Positions 28,596 through 37,488 of a stretch of 64,000 nucleotides of DNA are shown here, piece by piece (the stretch's first letter is position 1; each line of letters begins with the position of its first letter). The notes under the pieces were generated by a model. It made no database searches. It was given only the letters and a program-made list of their open reading frames with translations, and was not told the DNA's origin. The position numbers were made by a program, and so were the translations under genes. The DNA is from Sporosarcina sp. D27 (GTDB lineage Bacteria; Bacillota; Bacilli; Bacillales_A; Planococcaceae): the NCBI RefSeq assembly GCF_000586555.1, contig NZ_AZUC01000056.1, positions 62,001 to 126,000 on the forward strand, given 5' to 3'.

Positions 28596-29693
28596 ATGCT
28601 CCGAATCGGCTCCATTATACTTCGTCAACGTCAGCGTTTAAACATTACGCAAGAAACACTGGCCACGCATTGCCAAGTCACAAAAGCATCCGTCTCGAAA
28701 TGGGAGAAAGGGCAAAGTTATCCCGACATTACATTGCTCCCGAAACTTGCAGCCTACTTTGACATCACGGTCGATGAACTGCTCAGCTATGAACAGGAAG
28801 TATCCAAGCAAAAAATCCAAGAACTTTATAATGACTTCTCGCAAAAGTTTGGGAAAGAACCGTTTCCACTCGTGTTCCAAGAGGTTGAGAACCAAGTGAA
28901 AACGCACTATCACCATCCATCGTTACTCCTACAAATGAGTGTTCTTATGCTTAACCATTATCACCTTGCAGAAGACAGTACGATTATCTTGAACCAAATC
29001 ATCCAGTGGCTCGAGCGAATTCGACAGGTTAGCCAAGATGTCTGGGTGCTGAGACAAGTGAACTCCTTGCAAGCAAACGTTGCACTCATGCAAGCAAATC
29101 CACAAAAAACACTCGAGCTCCTAGATGGAGTCATCCAACCGAGCATCGGTGACGAAGTGCTTCTCGCCACCGCCCACGAACAACTCGGTAATAAAGAGGA
29201 AGCAACCCGCGTTATCCAAGTGCTGATGTACCAAAGCATTCTCCAACTCGTCGGCAGCAGTCCGATTTATCTAAGACTGACGGCATCAGACACATCTGCT
29301 TTTGATGAAACCATTCGCCGGATCGATGGATTAATCGAGCTTTACGAACTGAAGCAACTGCACCCAAACATTTGCCTGCAATTTTACGTAAGCGTTGCGC
29401 AAGTGGCCGCTAACACACACAATCGAGAGTTACTGTATCAATACTTAGAGAATTATGTAGAGGTATGCATCCATGATCTATGGCCGATCGCCCTCCGAGG
29501 GGACTCCTACTTTAATTTATTGGAAGGATGGTTGGAGCAATTGGATCTAGGCAAAAACGCACTTCGCAACGACGACCTCATCAAACAATCCGCCATCGAG
29601 GTTATGAACGCCCAATTTTTTGAGCCGTACCAAAAGGACAAAGAGATGCGTGCGCTAAAAGAAAAATTACGCTGGGGATTGGAGGGGAAATAA
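28596..29693 (+). CDS. XRE-family regulator with TPR-like C-terminus
   Basis: The 365-aa product has an N-terminal helix-turn-helix (residues 7-61: LNITQETLATHCQVTKASVS, KWEKGQSYPDI) and a long helical region with TPR-like character. It starts an operon: the stop overlaps the next ATG (TAATG), and ABC exporter genes follow. It most likely controls the operon, sensing an unknown signal through the helical part. GGGGGAGA precedes the ATG. Confidence 0.85.
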   Translation: MLRIGSIILRQRQRLNITQETLATHCQVTKASVSKWEKGQSYPDITLLPKLAAYFDITVDELLSYEQEVSKQKIQELYNDFSQKFGKEPFPLVFQEVENQVKTHYHHPSLLLQMSVLMLNHYHLAEDSTIILNQIIQWLERIRQVSQDVWVLRQVNSLQANVALMQANPQKTLELLDGVIQPSIGDEVLLATAHEQLGNKEEATRVIQVLMYQSILQLVGSSPIYLRLTASDTSAFDETIRRIDGLIELYELKQLHPNICLQFYVSVAQVAANTHNRELLYQYLENYVEVCIHDLWPIALRGDSYFNLLEGWLEQLDLGKNALRNDDLIKQSAIEVMNAQFFEPYQKDKEMRALKEKLRWGLEGK

Positions 29694-29914
29694 TGAACAC
29701 AGATCTGGAGTTATTCATTGAATACTTACCATTCCTAATCCCGATCATTCTGATACAATTCGGACTCGCCATATTTTCTGCGATTCACGTTATTCGCCAT
29801 CCTCATTATCGGTTCGGGAACCAAGTGATATGGCTGCTCATTGTACTTTTCATTCAGTTTATTGGTCCAATCATTTATTTTGTAGCGGGAAGGGGAGACG
29901 AAGATGGTCGTTAA
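29693..29914 (+). CDS. PLDc_N-domain small membrane protein
   Basis: The 73-aa product has two membrane helices (residues 14-34 and 44-65) and the PLDc_N-type signature VIRHPHYRFGNQVIW ending IGPIIYFVAGR. Such proteins are often encoded beside ABC exporters and bacteriocin-immunity genes. It overlaps both neighbours (1 base upstream, 11 bases downstream), so all are co-translated. Confidence 0.8.
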   Translation: MNTDLELFIEYLPFLIPIILIQFGLAIFSAIHVIRHPHYRFGNQVIWLLIVLFIQFIGPIIYFVAGRGDEDGR

Positions 29915-30800
29915 GATAAATAACGTTACAAAACGCTTTGGGACAAAAGAAGTCCTGAAAAAAGTCAATCTGAATATCCCGGAAAATACCATTTTCGGTT
30001 TCGTCGGTGCAAACGGTGCCGGCAAAACAACACTCATGAAATGCATGCTAGGATTGCTGCCCGTCACTTCGGGCACAATTACAATCGCCGGTCAGCCGGT
30101 CACATTTGGGGAAACAAAATCGAACGCGCATATCGGTTACTTACCGGACGTTCCGGAATTTTATCCATTCTACTCTGCACGTGAATACTTACAACTATGC
30201 GCCGTCATCACGAATATGCCGAAATCAGAACGCAAGAAACGTATCGAAGAACTACTTGAACTAGTAGGACTCAGCCAAACTAAATCGCCGATCCGGACAT
30301 ACTCACGAGGCATGAAACAGCGACTCGGGATTGCGCAAGCACTCCTTAACCGACCGAAACTACTGATTTGCGATGAACCCACATCAGCGCTCGATCCAGT
30401 AGGACGCGCACAGATTTTATCCATATTAAAAGCTGCCAAATCCGAAACAACGGTTTTCTTTTCTACACATATTTTATCGGATGCTGAGCAAATTTGTGAC
30501 CGCGTCGCTATGTTGCACGAGGGAACTATCATATTTCAAGATGAACTCTCTGCTCTGCAGCAGCAAGTAGACCATCAATTCGTTTTCACGTTCACCATTT
30601 CGGTAGAGAAAGCATTATCGACATTAAATAATCTCGCCTACAGCATGTCTATAGAGGGAGAATCCCTTGTTGTCCGATTATCGAACGACGACGAACGACT
30701 ACAATTCATGCGTGATCTCACCGAACGGGGTCTCATTATCCAATCGATGAATGCTCACAAAAAACTGCTCGAACAAGTCGTAATGGAGGTGCTGAAATGA
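29904..30800 (+). CDS. ABC transporter ATP-binding protein
   Basis: The 298-aa product is a single nucleotide-binding domain with Walker A (GANGAGKTTLMK), signature (YSRGMKQRLGIAQAL), Walker B (LLICDEPTSALDP) and the switch His (FFSTHILSDAEQ). The C-terminal extension after residue 210 is typical of ABC-2 exporters of the CcmA/NatA type. The ATG lies inside the preceding gene after GGAGACGA; the stop overlaps the permease start. Substrate unknown. Confidence 0.93.
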   Translation: MVVKINNVTKRFGTKEVLKKVNLNIPENTIFGFVGANGAGKTTLMKCMLGLLPVTSGTITIAGQPVTFGETKSNAHIGYLPDVPEFYPFYSAREYLQLCAVITNMPKSERKKRIEELLELVGLSQTKSPIRTYSRGMKQRLGIAQALLNRPKLLICDEPTSALDPVGRAQILSILKAAKSETTVFFSTHILSDAEQICDRVAMLHEGTIIFQDELSALQQQVDHQFVFTFTISVEKALSTLNNLAYSMSIEGESLVVRLSNDDERLQFMRDLTERGLIIQSMNAHKKLLEQVVMEVLK

Positions 30801-31561
30801 GTCAATGGCTCGGTTTTCTTAAGAAGGAATGGACGGAAAGTGTGAAATCCTACAAGCTTCTTCTCACAGTCCTCATTTTTTCAGTGATCGGCATTTTAAA
30901 CCCATTCACCGCCAAAATCACACCAGCCGTTATGGAGAAATTCATGCCAGAAGGTACGGTACTCAATCTACCAGAGCCGACAGCGCTGGATTCGTGGTTA
31001 CAATTTTATAGCAATTTCTCACAAATGGGTCTGCTTGTTTTCATCTTATTGTTCAGTACAATGATGTCGAAGGAGCTCGAAAAAGGCACACTCATCATAT
31101 TGCTCACTAAAGGCTTACGTCGCAGCACCGTGATTACCACAAAATTGGTCATGGGGCTTCTCTATTGGACGATTGCATTCCTGCTGACTTTTAGCATCAC
31201 ATACTGCTACACTGCCTTTTACTGGGATCAAAGCATCTTAGAGCACGTATTATTAGCCGCAAGTTGCGTCTATGTTTTCGGAATTCTAATTTTCATCGTC
31301 ACGCTATGGGGCAACACCTATTTTGCATCCGCATATGGCGGTCTTTTGGTGACAGTCGGGGTAGTTATCGCCTTGTTCATCATCGGGATCTTCCCGAATA
31401 CTGCGTCTTGGAATCCACTTCAACTGCTGACTGCACCTCCACAGATGTTGATAGGGGAAGTGACACCTAAGAAATTGCTGACTCCATTCCTAGTTGCAAT
31501 GGGAACAGGGCTTGTCTTTCTAATAGGAACCCTTATTCATTTCCACAAAAAACGTCTGTAA
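30797..31561 (+). CDS. ABC-2 type transporter permease
   Basis: The 254-aa product has about six membrane segments and an ABC-2 permease layout, including the short cytoplasmic stretch MMSKELEKGTLIILLTKGLRRS that contacts the ATPase. It overlaps the ATPase gene by 4 bases (ATGA) and closes the regulator/PLDc_N/ATPase/permease operon. Likely an exporter, perhaps of a lipid-like compound or peptide; the substrate cannot be read from sequence. Confidence 0.88.
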   Translation: MSQWLGFLKKEWTESVKSYKLLLTVLIFSVIGILNPFTAKITPAVMEKFMPEGTVLNLPEPTALDSWLQFYSNFSQMGLLVFILLFSTMMSKELEKGTLIILLTKGLRRSTVITTKLVMGLLYWTIAFLLTFSITYCYTAFYWDQSILEHVLLAASCVYVFGILIFIVTLWGNTYFASAYGGLLVTVGVVIALFIIGIFPNTASWNPLQLLTAPPQMLIGEVTPKKLLTPFLVAMGTGLVFLIGTLIHFHKKRL

Positions 31562-31649
31562 CACTCTGCTAATTACACATGGTGTCTGTTTTGTGCGGTC
31601 GTTCCAGGGTATACTAGCCATAATAGGTTCGTAGAGGGGGAGCAACTAC

Positions 31650-32249
31650 TTGGATATCCATGAAAAAGCGATTCGGTTGTTACAGGAAAAGGCCGAGCAG
31701 CCGAATCGTTCGCGCAAAACGACTGCACAAAAATATAAAAAAAGCACAAAACCCGTGAACAATTACGTTGTTCTCGACTTTGAGACGACGGGATTACGAG
31801 CGGGTGCTGACCAAATCATTCAAATTGGGGCAATCCGCTATTTCGACCACTGGAAAGATGAACAGATGGACGTCCTCATCAATCCGAAGCGCTACATTTC
31901 ACCAACAATTACCCGCCTGACGGGAATTACCAATGAAATGGTAGAAGAAGCGCCGCCGATAGATGAAAAGCTTGGTGAGCTGATCGAATTCATCGGGGAC
32001 CTGCCGATTATCGCGCACAACGCCTCATTCGACATGGGCTTCCTGTATGCGCTCGAAGGTGTAAACGGAGTGTCCATCCCAGAATACACCGTCATCGACA
32101 CGGTGAAAATCGCACGCCAAAAAATTAAAGACACACCCAATCACAAACTCACAACACTCACACAATATCTACAAATTGAACACGACGCACACAACGCACT
32201 CGGCGACTGCCTCGCAACCGCCGCAATCTATCAGTATTGCACCAAGTAA
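31650..32249 (+). CDS. 3'-5' exonuclease, DnaQ/DEDDh family
   Basis: The 199-aa product has all three DEDDh motifs intact: ExoI VLDFETTGLRAGAD, ExoII IAHNASFDMGF and ExoIII HDAHNALGDCLATA. It resembles the epsilon-type exonuclease domain without a polymerase. It should remove nucleotides from 3' ends of DNA or RNA. It is the intact paralogue of 21653-22273. The TTG start at 31650 follows GAGGGGGA. Confidence 0.88.
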   Translation: MDIHEKAIRLLQEKAEQPNRSRKTTAQKYKKSTKPVNNYVVLDFETTGLRAGADQIIQIGAIRYFDHWKDEQMDVLINPKRYISPTITRLTGITNEMVEEAPPIDEKLGELIEFIGDLPIIAHNASFDMGFLYALEGVNGVSIPEYTVIDTVKIARQKIKDTPNHKLTTLTQYLQIEHDAHNALGDCLATAAIYQYCTK

Positions 32250-32275
32250 AAACCCTGCTGTGGCAGGGTTTTTAT
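32248..32275 (+). terminator. exonuclease terminator
   Basis: AACCCTGC pairs with GCAGGGTT, followed by T. Confidence 0.85.
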
Positions 32276-32305
32276 ATTTTAGTAAGCAAACCACTGAAAC
32301 CGCGA

Positions 32306-32412
32306 CGGTTGATCAAGCAAGTGCCCAATCCGCTCAAGCAACTCGAAAAGTGATCAAGTCCCACGCAAATCTGCTCAAGCGCTACCTAAATCAGCTCAAG
32401 TATAGCCCATCT
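32306..32412. repeat. GTGATCAAGC/CCGCTCAAGC array, part 1
   Basis: Alternating half-units gtgatcaag... and ...aat(c/t)cgctcaag spaced about 20 bp (period about 40-41 bp). The array continues at 32584 after an interruption by another repeat. Same family as 44862-45020 and 46804-47005. Confidence 0.88.
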
Positions 32413-32442
32413 CCATGACCGCGGATTTTAACTTATATCCTC

Positions 32443-32570
32443 CCAACACAAACTCGCGACCAATTAGTCTCTCCCATGCCCGAAAACCAAAACCAAAACC
32501 AAAACCAAAACCAAAACCAAAACCAAGATTGATATGAGTGCGCCGCTCCGCGACGCATTTTCGAGCGGAA
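32443..32570. repeat. dispersed element (CTCGCGACCAAT type), copy 2, with CCAAAA microsatellite
   Basis: The element begins ctcgcgaccaatta and ends near ccgctccgcgacgcatttt. Its centre is expanded by about seven tandem CCAAAA units (32480-32524), absent from the other two copies. It splits the surrounding GTGATCAAGC array in two. Confidence 0.8.
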
Positions 32571-32583
32571 GACCTGTGGAATT

Positions 32584-32756
32584 TGGAAAAATTGATCAAG
32601 CAAGTGCCCAATCCGCTCAAGCAAGCCTGAAAGTGATCAAGCCCAAGCGTAATCCGCTCAAGCACCATGAAAAGTGATCAAGCATCCCAAGAATCCGCTC
32701 AAGAAAGCCCCAAAAGTGATCAAGCCCCCACACAAATCCGCTCAAACACACCAAAT
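32584..32756. repeat. GTGATCAAGC/CCGCTCAAGC array, part 2
   Basis: About four full 40-41-bp periods of gtgatcaagc... alternating with aatccgctcaag... lie immediately upstream of the DUF997/panF operon. Confidence 0.88.
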
Positions 32757-32829
32757 TCCCCCTACCCCCCATCCACAAAATAGGATATACTCAACAAAAA
32801 CCCAGCACTCACCAAAAGGAGGTACCGCC

Positions 32830-33186
32830 ATGCGACCGGACACACCTAACGCACCACAATCCGACGAACACAAACAAGACCCGCGCTTCAAAACAGCGCA
32901 TAAAGAAGCATGGATTGGCCTCGCGCTCGCCATCTTCAACTTCATCTGGTGGTTCGGCTTCGCCTATGGACTTGGCGGTCGCCCCGTTGAAGAATATACA
33001 TATATACTCGGCCTGCCCGATTGGTTCTTCTGGAGCTGCGTCGTCGGCTTCATACTCATGAGCATCATCACCGTCGTTCTCGCGAAATTCGTCCTCACCG
33101 ACATGCCGCTAGACGACGACCCGACGTACCATCCAAATCCACCTAATTTTTCGGATAAACCCGCACAGAAAGGACCGAAATCATGA
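32830..33186 (+). CDS. YhdT/DUF997 family small membrane protein
   Basis: The 118-aa product has two membrane helices (about residues 30-48 and 62-86) with the WIGLALAIFNFIWWFGFAYG signature of the DUF997/YhdT family, which is nearly always encoded just before panF. It overlaps the panF start by 4 bases (ATGA). It is presumed a partner of the pantothenate symporter. AAAGGAGGT fixes the ATG at 32830. Confidence 0.85.
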   Translation: MRPDTPNAPQSDEHKQDPRFKTAHKEAWIGLALAIFNFIWWFGFAYGLGGRPVEEYTYILGLPDWFFWSCVVGFILMSIITVVLAKFVLTDMPLDDDPTYHPNPPNFSDKPAQKGPKS

Positions 33187-34625
33187 ACATCGGCGTACTC
33201 ATCCCGCTCATTATCTTCCTGATCGCAATATTTGCCATCGGGTTCATCGCCTCCAAACAAATGGGCAGTGGCGGCAGCTTCCTGCAAGACTACTTCCTGG
33301 GCGGCCGTGAACTAGGCGGTTTCGTCCTCGCGATGACCATGGTCGCGACTTACGGAAGCGCATCCAGCTTCCTCGGCGGCCCAGGAACCGCATACACCGT
33401 TGGCTTCGGGTGGGCGCTCCTTGCCATGACCCAAGTCGTCACCGGCTATTTCGTCCTACTCGTACTCGGTAAAAAGTTCGCCATCCTGAGCCGTCGTTAC
33501 GACGCGGTCACGATGATCGACTTCCTGAAAGCACGTTACAACAGCCCAGCCGTCGCAATTCTCTCAGCAATCGCCATCATCGTCTTTCTATTTTCCGCAA
33601 TGACAGCGCAATGGGTAGGCGGCGGACGTCTCATTGAATCGCTCACGGGACTCAATTATACGACTGCGCTCTTTATCTTCGCGGTCAGCGTCCTCGTCTA
33701 CGTCACAATCGGGGGATTCCGCGCCGTCGCACTCACCGACGCCGTCCAAGGCGCTATCATGGTTGTCGGGACACTCATTCTACTCATCGGTGTCATCATC
33801 GCGGGTGGCGGAGTTCCAGCCATTTTGCAAGATTTGTTGAATGAAAACCCTCGCCTTGTCACGCCATTCGGTGCAGACGGCAGCCTAACCGCCGCCTATG
33901 TCTCAAGTTTCTGGATTCTCGTCGGCGTCGGGGTCGTTGGCCTTCCGCAAATGGTCGTTCGGACAATGAGTTACAAAAGTTCCCGTGCCATGCACAGAGC
34001 ACTCGCGATCGGTACTATAGTCACCGGGTTTATCATGCTTAACATGCACTTGATCGGCATATTCGCGCGCCCTGTCATGCCAGGGATCGAAGTGGGGGAT
34101 AAAGTCATCCCGCTAGTCGCGCTTGAAGTTTTACCATCATGGCTAGCCGGCATCGTCCTCGCGGCACCCATGGCGGCTATTATGTCCACCGTCGACTCGC
34201 TTCTGATACTTGTCAGCTCAGCAATCGTCAAAGACGTCTACCTCAACTTCATCAAACCAGACGCACCCGAAAAAAAGGTCAAAATACTCAGCTTCGGCAT
34301 AACCGGCGTACTCGGAATCATCGTATTCCTACTCGCCCTGCAACCGCCGGACCTACTGATTTTCCTGAACCTATTCGCATTCGGAGGGCTAGAAGCTGCC
34401 TTCATCTGGCCAATCGTCCTAGGACTCTATTGGAAACACGGCAACAAATACGGTGCGCTTCTATCCATGATCACCGGAATCGGTAGCTACATCGCCATCC
34501 ATTTCTACAACCAGGAATACGGCAATCTACTAGGAGTCCACACCGTCACCATCCCAGTAGTCCTGTCCCTAATTGCATATATCCTCGGAAGCCTAGCCGT
34601 AAAACGCGAACCCTTCCGTTTCTAA
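33183..34625 (+). CDS. panF: Sodium/pantothenate symporter
   Basis: The 480-aa product is a sodium:solute symporter with about 13 membrane helices. Marks are DYFLGGRELGGFVLAMTMVATYGSASSFLGGPG near the N-terminus (read in two parts) and GLPQMVVR in the middle. With the DUF997 partner upstream, uptake of pantothenate, the coenzyme A precursor, is the likely role. Translational coupling to the upstream gene is clear. Confidence 0.9.
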   Translation: MNIGVLIPLIIFLIAIFAIGFIASKQMGSGGSFLQDYFLGGRELGGFVLAMTMVATYGSASSFLGGPGTAYTVGFGWALLAMTQVVTGYFVLLVLGKKFAILSRRYDAVTMIDFLKARYNSPAVAILSAIAIIVFLFSAMTAQWVGGGRLIESLTGLNYTTALFIFAVSVLVYVTIGGFRAVALTDAVQGAIMVVGTLILLIGVIIAGGGVPAILQDLLNENPRLVTPFGADGSLTAAYVSSFWILVGVGVVGLPQMVVRTMSYKSSRAMHRALAIGTIVTGFIMLNMHLIGIFARPVMPGIEVGDKVIPLVALEVLPSWLAGIVLAAPMAAIMSTVDSLLILVSSAIVKDVYLNFIKPDAPEKKVKILSFGITGVLGIIVFLLALQPPDLLIFLNLFAFGGLEAAFIWPIVLGLYWKHGNKYGALLSMITGIGSYIAIHFYNQEYGNLLGVHTVTIPVVLSLIAYILGSLAVKREPFRF

Positions 34626-34629
34626 ACAA

Positions 34630-34668
34630 ATCCCTCGGAGCCACCACAGCCCCGAGGGATTTTCTCTA
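34630..34668 (+). terminator. panF terminator
   Basis: ATCCCTCGG pairs with CCGAGGGAT, followed by TTTTCTCT. Confidence 0.85.
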
Positions 34669-34704
34669 TTCTTTCTATCTACAATATAATTATCTGTCCT
34701 CCCA

Positions 34705-34905
34705 CACTCTGTCGAACGGAGCGCAGGCCGGTGACTCCAGCGGAATAAGCGAAGATTGAAGACCCCGCAGGAAGCGAAGCGACCGAGGCAACCTAAGTTC
34801 GCGACGTCCTGTCGCAACGGTTGCATGACCTACGTCCTGTAGGGCCGAGGCTGAAATCAAGCCCGCGAAAAGCGTCCGGCCGCAGCGAAGAGAGACACCG
34901 TCCTC
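34705..34905. repeat. REP-like palindromic element, copy 1
   Basis: The element runs from gtcgaacggagcgcaggccggtgactcc through gaccccgcaggaagcgaagcgaccgagg to gcgaaaagcgtccggccgcagcg. Its ends are imperfect inverted repeats. Related copies lie at 50945, 51107 and 53488. This copy carries an inner expansion (gcgacgtcctgtcgcaacgg, tacgtcctgtagg). Such elements are common between genes in Bacillales. Confidence 0.85.
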
Positions 34906-35008
34906 CTAGTTCCCTATTCAAATAATTCAAATACAACTAGTCGTAACACTCTGAAACTGATATGATAGACATGCATGTCCAAACTACTATTCTAGGGGGC
35001 AATTTCGA

Positions 35009-37252
35009 ATGACGAAGAAGACTAGATTCATGGCAACGACCATAACAGCGGCAGCAGTCGCAACTGCACTGGCGGTACCAAGCGCATCAGCCGACTCCTC
35101 GAAATTCACCGACGTTTCTGAGCGTTATGCAGACGCGGTCAACTTCCTATGGGCAAATAACGTAACATCAGGCGTAAGCGAAACAAAATTCGACACAAAA
35201 TCATCAGTCAAACGCGCTGACGCAGCGATCTTCATTGCAAAAGTCATGGGTCTTGAGCCGGGTGGCGTATACAAAGATTCAGGCTTCACAGACGTACCTA
35301 AAAACGCAAAATGGGCAGTAGATGCTCTTGCTGAAAACGGAATCGTTAGTGGGAAAAGCACAACGAAATTCGGAGCTTCCGAACACCTAACACGTGGTGA
35401 AGCAGCAGCCATGATCGTCAAAGCTGCAAAAATCGAAGCCGACAGCAAACTAACTGAAACACAATTTACAGACGTCAACAAACGCTTCGCACCATACGTG
35501 CAAGCACTCGTAGACGAAAAAATCGCTAGCGGAAAAGATAGCAAAACATTCGGTACATCCATGCCCGTCACACGTGGCGAACTTGCCCTATTCCTCAACC
35601 GAGGCAACGCAAAATTCGGCTACTTCGACCTCATGGTGATGCACATGAATGACCACCACGCATACCTAGACAACTTCCCGTACATTTCGACAGTTGTGAA
35701 CGAATTGCGTGCCAAAAATGAAAACAACCTATTACTCCACGGTGGAGACGTCTTCTCAGGCGACCTTTACTGGAACAAATATAAAGGACAAGCCGACGTT
35801 GTGATGATGAACTACCTTGGCTTTGACGCTGTTACTTTCGGTAACCATGAATTTGACGAAGGTGGTAGCGCCGTAGGACACGAGGCACTACGCAACTACA
35901 TTCTAGGAGCAAAGTTTCCAGTGCTCGGCGCGAACCTAGATTTCAAAGGGGATCAGAAACTGAAGGACCTCTACAAAGGTGGCATTGCGGATAATGCGAG
36001 TGGCGGGGAAATCTATGACGGCACTATCGTCGATATTGATGGTCAGAAAGTTGGAATGTTCGGTCTGACAACAGAAGACACTGTCAACATTTCAAGCCCG
36101 GGAGATGTCGAAGTACTCAGCTACATTAACCGCGCGAAAGAAACAGTTGCGGCACTTCAGGCGAAAGGTGTCGACAAAATTATCGCATTGACCCACGTTG
36201 GAGTGGATGAAGCCTCTCCAGAAGGAAGCGATCAGGCGCTAGCAAAAGCGGTACCCGACATTGATGTTATCGTGGGCGGCCACACACATACACCACTAAA
36301 AGAGCCGATTACCATTGCTAACGAAAATGGTGGCAAAACGCTAATCGTCCAAGCTGGCCAGTATGGAGACTACCTCGGAACACTAGATGTGAAGTTCAAT
36401 ACTAAGGGCGAAATCTACTGGAACCATGGTGAACTTGTAAAGATTGATGCGAAGACTATGAAAGCTGATCCAAAAGCAGAAGCTGTCCTTGCACCATTCA
36501 AAGCAGGGAAGGAAGAACTGAAGAAAGAATCGATTGGCGTTAATTCTGAAGTCGATTTGAGCGGTGCGCGTGACTCCAACGCAGAAGGCACATCCAGTGT
36601 CCGCCACAACGAAACGAACCTTGGAAACTTGATCGCAGACGCAATGCTGACAAAAGCGAAAACACTACCAGGTATGGATAAAGAGACGGTTGTTTCTGTG
36701 CAGAACGGTGGGGGAATTCGCACGAGCATTGAAGCCGGTGACATTTCTGTCGGCAGTGTCATGCAGGTACTGCCATTCGGAAACCCACTGGCAATCATTA
36801 AGTCGAACGGCAAGGAAGTAAAAGAAGCGCTTGAACGCAGCGTAGGCGGATCGGTGATTGACGGCGGCAAAGGACTAAAAGAAGATGGCGGTTTCCTTCA
36901 CGTTGGCGGCATGAAATTCACTTACGACAGCACGAAAAAATCAGGAGAGCGTGTGCTTGAAGTGCTTGTCAAAGAAGGCGACAAGTATGTAGCGCTGGAA
37001 GACACTAAAACCGTCTACATCGCAACAAACTCCTTCACAGCACGCGGTGGAGATGATTACAAAGTGTTTGAAAAAGCATCTAGCGAAGGCCGTGTATCAG
37101 ACCCTGGATTCTCAGACACACAAAACCTAATCGAATACTTGCAGTCACTAGGCGACAAAATCAATCCACAAGTCGAAGGTCGCATTATCGACACTTCTCT
37201 TGAAACTCAACAAAATGGATATAAAGTTCCAGTTGAAGGCGCAAAAAACTAA
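35009..37252 (+). CDS. SLH-anchored 5'-nucleotidase/metallophosphatase
   Basis: The 747-aa product has a signal peptide (residues 1-29), three SLH domains (about 30-195; FTDVSERYADAVNFL, FTDVPKNAKWAVDAL, FTDVNKRFAPYVQAL), a metallophosphatase domain (MHMNDHHAYLDNF, LLHGGDVFSGD, FGNHEFDEG, VIVGGHTHTP) and a 5_nucleotid_C domain (NLIADAML, NGGGIRTSIEAGDIS). It should hydrolyse nucleotides or related phosphates at the cell surface, held by SLH binding to pyruvylated wall polysaccharide. TAGGGGG precedes the ATG. Confidence 0.93.
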   Translation: MTKKTRFMATTITAAAVATALAVPSASADSSKFTDVSERYADAVNFLWANNVTSGVSETKFDTKSSVKRADAAIFIAKVMGLEPGGVYKDSGFTDVPKNAKWAVDALAENGIVSGKSTTKFGASEHLTRGEAAAMIVKAAKIEADSKLTETQFTDVNKRFAPYVQALVDEKIASGKDSKTFGTSMPVTRGELALFLNRGNAKFGYFDLMVMHMNDHHAYLDNFPYISTVVNELRAKNENNLLLHGGDVFSGDLYWNKYKGQADVVMMNYLGFDAVTFGNHEFDEGGSAVGHEALRNYILGAKFPVLGANLDFKGDQKLKDLYKGGIADNASGGEIYDGTIVDIDGQKVGMFGLTTEDTVNISSPGDVEVLSYINRAKETVAALQAKGVDKIIALTHVGVDEASPEGSDQALAKAVPDIDVIVGGHTHTPLKEPITIANENGGKTLIVQAGQYGDYLGTLDVKFNTKGEIYWNHGELVKIDAKTMKADPKAEAVLAPFKAGKEELKKESIGVNSEVDLSGARDSNAEGTSSVRHNETNLGNLIADAMLTKAKTLPGMDKETVVSVQNGGGIRTSIEAGDISVGSVMQVLPFGNPLAIIKSNGKEVKEALERSVGGSVIDGGKGLKEDGGFLHVGGMKFTYDSTKKSGERVLEVLVKEGDKYVALEDTKTVYIATNSFTARGGDDYKVFEKASSEGRVSDPGFSDTQNLIEYLQSLGDKINPQVEGRIIDTSLETQQNGYKVPVEGAKN

Positions 37253-37269
37253 ATAAAATGATAAAAAAT

Positions 37270-37309
37270 AACGCCGGATCATCCCTAGTAAGATGATCCG
37301 GCGTTTTCT
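37270..37309 (+). terminator. 5'-nucleotidase terminator
   Basis: A 13-bp perfect stem AACGCCGGATCAT/ATGATCCGGCGTT with TTTTCT after it. Confidence 0.95.
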
Positions 37310-37488
37310 ACAAAATGCGTCCCACAAAGCTTTTCAGCAAGCTAGCAAACAAAACAAGGACAGAATAGCTAGAGTGAAAGAACGATAACCTATTAACATA
37401 CCCCAATTTAGGTCGATAGAAACATAGAGAAATACAAAGAATTGTTGTATCCTTTACGGTAACGACAAATATTTGGAGGATTGTAATT

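Noticed and set aside
28166-28615. Minus-strand frames with heptapeptide repeats (ETGGLLAETSG type) over the second GC-rich array
   Set aside because: Same effect of a 21-bp unit; no ribosome site, and one frame overlaps the start of the XRE regulator.
32396-32668. Minus-strand frame with a Gly-Phe repeat (LGFGFGFGF)
   Set aside because: It is the translation of the CCAAAA microsatellite within a dispersed repeat; not a gene.
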